From Polymorphobacter fuscus (GTDB lineage: Bacteria; Pseudomonadota; Alphaproteobacteria; Sphingomonadales; Sphingomonadaceae): a DNA stretch of 64,000 nt. The notes beneath the pieces were generated by a model. That model was not told the origin of the DNA. It did no database searches and saw only the letters and a list, made by a program, of their open reading frames with translations. The position numbers were made by a program, and so were the translations under genes. Positions 55,583-64,000 of this stretch are shown piece after piece (the stretch's first letter is position 1; the number at the start of each line of letters is the position of its first letter). The stretch lies in assembly GCF_011927825.1 (NCBI RefSeq), contig NZ_JAATJI010000001.1, positions 372,001 to 436,000 of the forward strand. Reading direction: 5' to 3'.

Positions 55583-56215
55583 ATGACGGGCGCAGCCATC
55601 GGCAGCAACGACAGGCCGGCGCCGGAGTTCAGCGATTTTGCCTGGACGTCCGAAAACGCCATTGAGGCGGATCGTATCATCGCGCTCTATCCGCAGGGCC
55701 GCCAGGCATCGGCGGTGATGCCGTTGTTGTGGCTCGCGCAAGGTCAGGTGGGCGACGCGACGGGCAGCGCCTGGTTGCCGGTTCCGGTGATCGAGCATAT
55801 CGCGCGGCAACTCGGCATGCCCTATATTCGGGTGTACGAAGTCGCCAGTTTCTACACCATGTACAATCTGGCGCCGATCGGCCGCTTCCATGTCCAGGTC
55901 TGTGGCACGACGCCGTGCCAGTTGCGCGGCTCGGACGATGTCATGCGTGCCTGCAAGGACGCCGGCTTGAAGAAGGGCGCCAACACCGCCGACGGACTGT
56001 TCACGCTCAGCGAGGTCGAATGCCTCGGTGCCTGCGCGAATGCGCCGATGGTGCAGATCAACGCCGACAATTACGAGGACCTGACCTACGACAGCATGAC
56101 CGCGGTCCTGGCCGCGCTGGCGCGTGGCGAAGCGCCTTCGTCGGGGTCGCAGATCGGGCGGACAGCGAGTTGCCCTGAAAACGGTCCCACGACACTGTTG
56201 GCGGTTTCGGGATGA
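55583..56215 (+). CDS. nuoE: NADH-quinone oxidoreductase subunit E
   Basis: The 24 kDa-type subunit of the NADH dehydrogenase module, holding the 2Fe-2S cluster N1a. The thioredoxin-like domain has VYEVASFYTMYNLAPIG, the first Cys pair in VQVCGTTPCQLRG and the second in VECLGACANAP. At 210 residues it has a polar C-terminal extension of about 30 residues. Its stop overlaps the ATG of a 59-residue membrane protein (ATGA), a coupling not usual for nuoE. Confidence 0.94.
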   Translation: MTGAAIGSNDRPAPEFSDFAWTSENAIEADRIIALYPQGRQASAVMPLLWLAQGQVGDATGSAWLPVPVIEHIARQLGMPYIRVYEVASFYTMYNLAPIGRFHVQVCGTTPCQLRGSDDVMRACKDAGLKKGANTADGLFTLSEVECLGACANAPMVQINADNYEDLTYDSMTAVLAALARGEAPSSGSQIGRTASCPENGPTTLLAVSG

Positions 56216-56391
56216 CGGCGCCGCTGCTGGCGCAAATCGGCATGGTTTTGCTGGTTTCGGCGCTGGCAGTGCTCCTGTTTTCCATCTACCGCTCGGCCAC
56301 CGGCGCGCCGTCGGCCGGGCTTGCTGGACTTGGGACCGTACTGCTGGTCATGGGGATCGGGCTGCGCAAATGGGCCCGGTCGGGCCGATAA
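56212..56391 (+). CDS. 59-residue putative membrane protein coupled to nuoE
   Basis: Starts with an ATGA overlap on nuoE and encodes 59 residues with two predicted transmembrane helices (IGMVLLVSALAVLLFSIYRS and AGLAGLGTVLLVMGIGLRKW) and a basic end. I recognise no family. The overlap and clean composition argue that it is translated. It may be an accessory of complex I, or an unrelated passenger in the cluster. Confidence 0.6.
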   Translation: MTAPLLAQIGMVLLVSALAVLLFSIYRSATGAPSAGLAGLGTVLLVMGIGLRKWARSGR

Positions 56392-56516
56392 TCGACTCGC
56401 CGGAACGGTGCTCTGGCGCGCGCGGAACATCGCCGCAGCCTGGGCCGGCGCCATGCAAAGGGGTAGCCGGGAGGCGTTTGCCCGCTTAAAGCGATAACAG
56501 CTTTCAGGAGTTTCCG

Positions 56517-56606
56517 ATGCGCGCCGCGCCGCTTGTTTTCGTTGGCCAGTCCGATGGTCGCCCGTCCGGTTTGCCGGACGGCGCGTTCGCTGGCGCGCAG
56601 TCATGA
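56517..56606 (+). CDS. 29-residue open frame coupled to the next small gene
   Basis: A tiny frame starting at ATG 56517 behind CAGGAG with seven-base spacing. It encodes 29 mostly small residues ([20 protein letters not shown]...) and its stop overlaps the ATG of the following 66-residue gene (ATGA). It may be a leader peptide that couples translation, or simply the 5' untranslated region. Low confidence as a functional protein. Confidence 0.3.
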   Translation: MRAAPLVFVGQSDGRPSGLPDGAFAGAQS

Positions 56607-56803
56607 ACAACATTGCCCTGCTGCGTCGTGTCTCGCTGGCGGCGATGCTCGTCGCAGTGGTGACGGGAACAATCTCGCTGTTCCTGCTGTTCACCCGCCC
56701 GACCGACAACAAGTTGCTGTTTGCCATCAGCGTCATCGCGCTTCTGGTCGGGCTGCTGCTCGATCGCCGCGCCGGCAAGCTGGAAGACCGCAATGCTGGC
56801 TGA
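56603..56803 (+). CDS. 66-residue putative membrane protein between nuoE and nuoF
   Basis: Two hydrophobic helices ([19 protein letters not shown] and [19 protein letters not shown]) flank a short polar loop (TRPTDNK), and the C terminus is charged. No family recognised. It lies 23 bases before nuoF on the same strand. With the neighbours at 55308 and 56212 it makes three small hydrophobic genes inside the nuo cluster. Confidence 0.6.
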   Translation: MNNIALLRRVSLAAMLVAVVTGTISLFLLFTRPTDNKLLFAISVIALLVGLLLDRRAGKLEDRNAG

Positions 56804-56826
56804 CATTCACAATTGGGTCATTTGCA

Positions 56827-58134
56827 ATGCTCGCTGACCAGGACCGGATCTTCACCAATCTCTACGGGTTCCAGCCGTGGAACCTGGAACACGCCCGCAA
56901 GCGCGGCGACTGGGAGGACACCAATTCGCTGATGGCGTGTGGGCCCGATGCCATCGTCGATGCCATAAAGGCGAGCGGGTTGCGGGGCCGCGGTGGTGCC
57001 GGCTTCCCGACGGGCATGAAGTGGAGCTTCATGCCGAAAACGCCGAACCCCGAGCGGCCGAGCTACCTCGTCATCAACGCCGACGAATCCGAGCCGGGCA
57101 GCTGCAAGGATCGCGAGATCATCCGGCACGACCCGCACAAGCTGATCGAAGGCGCGCTGATCGCCGGCTTCGCGATGCGCGCGGTGGCGGCCTATATCTA
57201 TATCCGCGGCGAATATGTGCGCGAGGCGGAAACATTGTTCGCGGCGGTGCGCGAAGCCTATGCAGCGGGCCTGATCGGCAAGAACGCCTGTGGTTCGGGT
57301 TATGATTTCGACGTCGTCGTCCACCGCGGTGCCGGCGCCTATATCTGCGGCGAAGAAACCGCGATGCTCGAAAGCCTGGAGGGCAAGAAGGGCCAGCCGC
57401 GGCTGAAGCCGCCGTTTCCTGCCGGTGCAGGCCTTTATGGCAATCCGACCACCGTCAACAATGTCGAATCGATCGCCGTGGCGCCGACGATCCTGCGCCG
57501 CGGGCCGGCGTGGTTCGCCGCCATCGGCCGCCCCAAGAACGAAGGCACCAAGCTGTTCCAGATCAGCGGCCATGTGAACACGCCTTGCGTCGTCGAGGAG
57601 GCGATGGGCCTGCCGTTCCGCGAGCTGATCGAAAGCCATTGCGGCGGGATTCGCGGCGGCTGGGACAATCTGCTGGCGGTCATTCCGGGCGGGTCATCGG
57701 TGCCGCTGGTGCCGGCCGAACAGATCATTGATGCGCCGATGGATTTCGATGGGCTGCGCGAGCTGAAGTCTGGGCTGGGCACGGCAGCGGTCATCGTCAT
57801 GGACAAGTCGACCGACATCGTCCGGGCGATCGCGCGGCTGAGCTATTTCTACAAGCATGAAAGCTGCGGCCAGTGCACGCCGTGTCGCGAAGGCACCGGC
57901 TGGATGTGGCGGGTGATGGAACGGCTGGTCACGGGCGACGCCGAGCCGCACGAGATCGACCTGCTGCTCGAGGTCACCACGGAAATCGAGGGTCACACGA
58001 TCTGCGCACTGGGTGACGCAGCGGCCTGGCCGATTCAGGGGCTGATCCGGCATTTCCGGCCGGAGATCGAAAGCCGTATCCAGCGCCGCAAGGGTTTTGT
58101 GCAGGTTCCCGCCATGGCGGTGGCGGCGGAATAA
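56827..58134 (+). CDS. nuoF: NADH-quinone oxidoreductase subunit F
   Basis: The 51 kDa-type subunit that binds NADH, FMN and a 4Fe-4S cluster. The 435-residue product has the FMN and NADH sites ([47 protein letters not shown]) and the cluster motif [12 protein letters not shown] with the distal Cys in [13 protein letters not shown] 56827 begins the conserved N terminus. A terminator follows directly, and nuoG to nuoN are not downstream, so complex I genes are split at this point. Confidence 0.97.
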   Translation: MLADQDRIFTNLYGFQPWNLEHARKRGDWEDTNSLMACGPDAIVDAIKASGLRGRGGAGFPTGMKWSFMPKTPNPERPSYLVINADESEPGSCKDREIIRHDPHKLIEGALIAGFAMRAVAAYIYIRGEYVREAETLFAAVREAYAAGLIGKNACGSGYDFDVVVHRGAGAYICGEETAMLESLEGKKGQPRLKPPFPAGAGLYGNPTTVNNVESIAVAPTILRRGPAWFAAIGRPKNEGTKLFQISGHVNTPCVVEEAMGLPFRELIESHCGGIRGGWDNLLAVIPGGSSVPLVPAEQIIDAPMDFDGLRELKSGLGTAAVIVMDKSTDIVRAIARLSYFYKHESCGQCTPCREGTGWMWRVMERLVTGDAEPHEIDLLLEVTTEIEGHTICALGDAAAWPIQGLIRHFRPEIESRIQRRKGFVQVPAMAVAAE

Positions 58135-58137
58135 GCT

Positions 58138-58174
58138 GCCACCCGGCGGTCGCGCTGGGCGACCGCCGGGTGGC
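58138..58174. terminator. Terminator after nuoF
   Basis: A perfect 16-base-pair hairpin (arm GCCACCCGGCGGTCGC, five-base loop) begins three bases after the nuoF stop and is followed by ATTT. The gene beyond it is convergent, so it can act in both directions. It ends the nuoABCDEF transcript. Confidence 0.85.
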
Positions 58175-58180
58175 ATTTGC

Positions 58181-58984
58181 TCAGGCGGTGACGCGAGTCG
58201 GCTGGTTTGCACGCCGGCGCATGGCACCACCGACGAGTCCGAAGCCGGCGATCATCATTGCCCAGCTGGAAGGTTCGGGAACGCCGCCGATCGGCGGTGG
58301 CGCGGCGCCGAAGCCATCGAGATAGACATAGCCCCAGTGCGCGGTCGGCTCGCAATCGGCCGCGAGCACCGACAGCAGGAAGTCATGGCCGACGAGCGAC
58401 GCGTCGATGGCAAGCTGTTCGATCTGCCAATTCGCCGTGTAGAAATTGCTGCCGGACTGCGAGAAGCGGGAGTCGACACCGCCGCCGCCATTGGCGGCAT
58501 TATATTCGCGGCGGATGATCTCGGCGCCGCTGGTCAGGTCGCTCAGCGTGATGATCATGGTGGCGGCGTCATTCGGGCCATGGGCGCCGAGCAGCACGGA
58601 CTTCCAGGCGAAGAAGATGTTGGCGTCGGTGTAATTGTTGACGCGCTGCTGAATGACCGACGCATATCCGCCGGTGGTGGTGTCTTCGACGCGGAAGCCA
58701 TAATTGCCGCTGTAAACCGTGCTGCCGAGCGCTGCCCCGACGCGCGGATCGACATAGCCGGCGCTGATGACCGACGAGCGAACGCCGCCGTCGCCGGGCG
58801 TGAACAGGGCAGGGGTCAGCTGGTTGTTGAAATAGGGGCCGCGGTAACCGCCGCCCTGCGTCCAGCCGCTTGCGGTGCCATTTTCGAAGCCGCCGTTGAC
58901 GAAGCCGGCGGCATGCGCGGCACTACTTGCCCCAGCCGCCGCCAATGCAGCCAAAGCGCCAACAACAATTGCAGTCCTTTTCAT
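58181..58984 (-). CDS. PEPxxWA-CTERM sorted secreted protein 2
   Basis: A 267-residue secreted protein with a signal peptide (MKRTAIVVGALAALAAAGAS, cleavage near AHA) and a beta-rich domain typical of extracellular glycan-binding or structural folds (GFVNGGFENGTASGWTQGGG, NIFFAWKSVLLGAHG, HDFLLSVLAADCEP). The C-terminal signal is VPEPSSWAMMIAGFGLVGG plus AMRRR. It is not closely similar to PEP-CTERM protein 1 outside the tail. ATG 58984 is chosen; a start 42 bases upstream is weaker. The upstream region carries two adjacent perfect palindromes. Confidence 0.88.
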   Translation of the reverse strand: MKRTAIVVGALAALAAAGASSAAHAAGFVNGGFENGTASGWTQGGGYRGPYFNNQLTPALFTPGDGGVRSSVISAGYVDPRVGAALGSTVYSGNYGFRVEDTTTGGYASVIQQRVNNYTDANIFFAWKSVLLGAHGPNDAATMIITLSDLTSGAEIIRREYNAANGGGGVDSRFSQSGSNFYTANWQIEQLAIDASLVGHDFLLSVLAADCEPTAHWGYVYLDGFGAAPPPIGGVPEPSSWAMMIAGFGLVGGAMRRRANQPTRVTA

Positions 58985-59089
58985 CGATTTACACTCCCCT
59001 GTTGTTTTCCGAATGAAATTCGACACTTCGCGTGTGCAGAACCGGCAATAATCGACAAACTGTCGTCTTGCGCGGTTGCGCTTTCCCCG

Positions 59090-59131
59090 ACTCCGTAAAT
59101 ACTCCGTAAATATTTACGGTGAAACGTTTCA
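59090..59131. promoter_or_regulatory. Operator-like cluster: direct repeat and two perfect palindromes
   Basis: ACTCCGTAAAT occurs twice in tandem (59090-59100, 59101-59111). The second copy forms part of a perfect 16-base palindrome CCGTAAATATTTACGG (59104-59119), and the next bases form a perfect 12-base palindrome TGAAACGTTTCA (59120-59131). The cluster is AT-rich in GC-rich DNA and lies between divergent genes: PEP-CTERM gene 2 and gyrA. It looks like binding sites for one or two dimeric regulators. Which gene it controls is not known; it is closer to the PEP-CTERM gene. Confidence 0.55.
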
Positions 59132-59333
59132 TAAGAGGTATGTCGAAGCCGGAATGTGCCCGGGCGCTGGCGCGTTACGTCGTTCGCATGAGGGGTCGGC
59201 GGCAAATGCGGTACCATGCGCGGGCATCCGCTGCTGCGGGCCGTATCGATCCAGCTTTCACTGGCCTTTCCGGGTCTGATCCCCTATTCATGACACATCC
59301 GCGACAGCCCGTTGAAGGCGCAGAAAAAACCAA

Positions 59334-62001
<2,668 letters not shown>

Positions 62002-62015
<14 letters not shown>

Positions 62016-62598
62016 ACCGCACCAGCCGGACGACATACACGATCACCATGACACCGACGACGACGGTGGACAGCGGGTCGGCCCAGGCGGCGACGCGGCC
62101 GTAATCCTTGCCCAGCCAGAAACCGGCGGTCATCAACAGGCTGGTCCAGATCAGGCTGCCGAGCCCCGACAGCAGCAGAAAGCGCCACGCCGGCATATGG
62201 GCGATGCCGGCCGGCACCGAGACCACCGAGCGGATGGCCGGCACCATCCGGCCGAACAGCACCAGCGCCCCGCCATAGCGATCGAACCAGTCCACGGCGC
62301 GATCGATGTCGCGCGGGTGCAGGGTCAGCCAGCGACCATGGCGCGCCGCCAGCTGACGGGCACGACCGAGCCCGATCGCGCGCCCGATGGCGTACCAGAG
62401 CCAGGCGCCGGCCAGCGACCCCAGGGTTCCGGCGATGATCGCGCCGACGAGGCTGATCTCCCCTTGCGCCGCGACATAGCCGGCCATCGGCATGAAGACT
62501 TCGGACGGCAGCGGCGGAAAGATCGTTTCGATGAAGGTGAGCAGAACGATGCCGGGGTAGCCCCCGCGAACGATCAATTGCGACAGGAAACCGATCAT
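62002..62598 (-). CDS. DedA-family membrane protein
   Basis: A 198-residue inner-membrane protein of the DedA/SNARE-associated group: GYPGIVLLTFIETIFPPLPSE with the conserved Glu and Pro, then ARRHG..., the signature FGRMVPAIRSVVSVPAGIAHM with the key Arg residues, and a C-terminal helix pair. DedA proteins are lipid scramblases or transporters needed for envelope stability. ATG 62598 overlaps the stop of the upstream YhhN gene (ATGA). It converges on gyrA, overlapping its last 14 bases. Confidence 0.9.
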
Positions 62599-63272
62599 CG
62601 TGCCGTGCCCTTGGAAAGCCCGGCGGCGACACCGAGAAAGATCAACAGCTGCCCGAGATAATAGCTGAACCAGACCAGCAGGCCATGCGCCTGTGCGTCG
62701 CCAACCAGGTGCCCGCCCATGCGCATGATGAGCAGCATATCGGACAGGATGAACAGCAGCGCCCCGACAAGGGCAAGGCGCGGAAACCGGCTGAGCAGCA
62801 GCGCCGCCGCCATGGCGCAGAGCAGCACCGAATAGACCATCAGCGGCGCCAGCGCGGTGCCGGCGGGCGATACTAGCGCCGGCATCGCGGCGCCCCAAAG
62901 CAGAATGGCGACAGCAGCAAGGTGCTCGGCCTTGCCCGCCACGCGCCGATGGCGCCGATAGAAAAGGATGGCGGTGCCATGCCCCAGCGCAAAGGCAGCA
63001 GCACCCGCATAGAAAAGGCCGGGGATGTTGAGCAGCACATCGCCTAAAGCGCCGGCGGCCATGATCGCGGCGAGCCACCAGCGCTGTGGGGTGGCGAGCC
63101 GGGTCGCCGCCGCAGCGAGCAGCCCTACTGCCAGCCCCTTGACCAGCGCGGTGATCGCGATACCGGCCGGGCCATTGATCAGTGGATAGGCAATTCCCGC
63201 CGCCAGCGATCCCGCAAGCAGGGTAACGGGTAACAGCCTGGGTGCTGCAAACGAAAGGCGTGGCGCAATCAT
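62595..63272 (-). CDS. YhhN/TMEM86-family membrane protein (lysoplasmalogenase-like)
   Basis: About 225 residues with eight transmembrane helices. The family pattern is present: an early Lys in ALVKGLAVGLLAAAA, the GALGDVLLNIPGLFYAGAAAFALGH block with the conserved Asp and His, and LLFILSDMLLIMRM with a second Asp near the C terminus. Some members hydrolyse lysoplasmalogen vinyl ethers; activity here is inferred. The start is uncertain (ATG 63272, 63278 or 63308). Coupled to the dedA-like gene. Confidence 0.82.
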   Translation of the reverse strand: MIAPRLSFAAPRLLPVTLLAGSLAAGIAYPLINGPAGIAITALVKGLAVGLLAAAATRLATPQRWWLAAIMAAGALGDVLLNIPGLFYAGAAAFALGHGTAILFYRRHRRVAGKAEHLAAVAILLWGAAMPALVSPAGTALAPLMVYSVLLCAMAAALLLSRFPRLALVGALLFILSDMLLIMRMGGHLVGDAQAHGLLVWFSYYLGQLLIFLGVAAGLSKGTAR

Positions 63273-63377
63273 CGACATGTCTGGCGCATGAATCTTTGCG
63301 CTTCGCAACGGTCTCGTTTCTCTGTATCAGGCGAAACGCGCGGGGACTGCGCGAAATCACTGACGGAGAATTCCAAC

Positions 63378-63713
63378 ATGAAGACTGCTTTGACCCTGGC
63401 GGCTGTGGCCAGCCTCGGCCTGCTCGCCGCTTGCGGTGAGAAGGCTGCCGAAACCACCACCACGACGACGACGGAAACCGCAGCGCCCGCCGACGCCATG
63501 GCGACCACGGAAACGACCCCGGCTGTCGACGCGACGGCGCCCGCCGATGCCACCGCTGCCGCTGCCGACGCTGCTGCCGCCACGGGCGATGCTGCTGCCG
63601 CCGGTGCCAACGCCGTGACCGATGCCGCTGCTGCCGGTGCCGAGAACGCCGCCGACGCCGTCAAGGAAGGCGCCGACAAGGCCGCCGACGCCGTCAAGGA
63701 CGCACAGAAGTAA
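63378..63713 (+). CDS. Alanine-rich small lipoprotein
   Basis: A 111-residue protein with a lipoprotein signal (MKTALTLAAVASLGLLAACG, lipobox LLAAC, Cys19). It is followed by a low-complexity Ala/Thr/Asp region and a helical repeat with the register DAAAAGAENAADAVKEGADK, which would form an amphipathic helix. It resembles small envelope lipoproteins of sphingomonads, with no catalytic features. A GACGGAG ribosome-binding site precedes ATG 63378 and a terminator follows. Confidence 0.82.
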   Translation: MKTALTLAAVASLGLLAACGEKAAETTTTTTTETAAPADAMATTETTPAVDATAPADATAAAADAAAATGDAAAAGANAVTDAAAAGAENAADAVKEGADKAADAVKDAQK

Positions 63714-63751
63714 GCATATCTTCCCGGCACTTGCCGGGGGTTGATGTCGGT

Positions 63752-63786
63752 AAAGGGCCGGATCCGCATTGCGGGTCCGGCCCTTT
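63752..63786 (+). terminator. Intrinsic terminator after the lipoprotein gene
   Basis: A 16-base-pair stem with one mismatch (arm AAAGGGCCGGATCCGC, loop ATT) ending in TTTT, 39 bases after the stop codon. Confidence 0.8.
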
Positions 63787-63925
63787 TCGTTGCGGCCGTT
63801 CAGCTTGCCGTCATTCAGCCTGGGTATTGGCAAGATGAGCGATTGGCCAAGTGCCGCGAAGTGATTATGACGCATTGGCAAGACGATGGGCTTGGGGCCC
63901 GGCGTATATTGGGAGAGGTGATTTC

Positions 63926-64000
63926 ATGAAGATGCTGTCGCGCAGCCTGGCTGCGATCCTGCTGGCGAGTGCCGGCTTTGCCGCCGCGCCCGCCATTGCG
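63926..64000 (+). CDS. Start of a secreted protein (runs off the right edge)
   Basis: The final 75 bases encode 25 residues that form a signal peptide: MKMLSRSLAAILLASAGFAA then APAIA, with a cleavage site expected there. A GGGAGAGG ribosome-binding site lies eight bases before the ATG. The mature protein is outside the window, so no function can be given. Confidence 0.65.
   Translation, partial: MKMLSRSLAAILLASAGFAAAPAIA

Noticed and set aside
63741..63929. 62-codon frame after the lipoprotein gene
   Set aside because: It spans the intrinsic terminator and ends inside the start of the next gene; no sign of coding.

Overview
This is a GC-rich alphaproteobacterial chromosome segment, most likely from a sphingomonad (order Sphingomonadales). 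Supporting signs are two secreted proteins ending in a PEPxxWA-type sorting signal, a GAAC-N7-GAAC SOS box in front of lexA, and gene neighbourhoods known from alphaproteobacteria: trpGDC-moaC-moeA-lexA, tpiA-secG..pyrG, yqeY-dnaG-rpoD divergent from carAB, and zapA-6S RNA-fau. A complete pucBA pair for a peripheral (LH2-type) antenna shows that the organism, or its recent ancestor, is an aerobic anoxygenic phototroph. No puf, bch or crt genes lie in the window, so the main photosynthesis cluster is elsewhere. The family is not resolvable here; Sphingosinicellaceae-like phototrophs are a guess.

Layout. 1-13 kb: gltX (partial), comEC, a DUF4010 membrane protein, lexA, then the minus-strand run ppiD-trpE / trpG-trpD-trpC-moaC-moeA, whose trpE and trpG are separated by a divergent vapBC-type module and a DUF427 gene. 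13-20 kb: tpiA, secG, an MHS-family transporter, an S8 lipoprotein protease, pyrG, and pucBA with its own promoter region, a PpsR-type box and a terminator. 20-33 kb: a MoxR ATPase, rpoD, dnaG, yqeY, carA, an RraB-like gene, carB and greA. Two DUF559 nuclease genes sit here, each embedded in G-rich palindromic repeats and each interrupting a conserved gene order. 33-41 kb: rhomboid, quinone oxidoreductase, a flavoprotein, a PEP-CTERM protein, dctA, tesB, tRNA-Asp, chorismate mutase, fau, 6S RNA and zapA. 41-47 kb: the central carbon operon tkt-gap-pgk-(unknown)-fba. 47-52 kb: an exported catalase-peroxidase, thiE, efp and suhB. 52-58 kb: nuoABCDEF with several tiny membrane-protein genes inside, stopping at nuoF with a terminator. 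58-64 kb: a PEP-CTERM protein, gyrA, a dedA-like gene, a YhhN-family gene, an alanine-rich lipoprotein, and the start of a secreted protein at the right edge.

The most unusual content is (i) the LH2 operon standing alone behind pyrG, with a Gln in place of the usual beta His near the B800 pigment, and (ii) a recurring architecture of paired, inward-facing palindromes (about 36 bp, two families). These flank or adjoin DUF559 nuclease genes, also occur as an empty pair, and appear to supply Shine-Dalgarno sequences to dnaG, suhB and a DUF559 gene. This resembles the REP/RAYT relationship and is the best candidate for an undescribed system. Two genes (dctA, dnaG) also lack any canonical start codon at their conserved N terminus.
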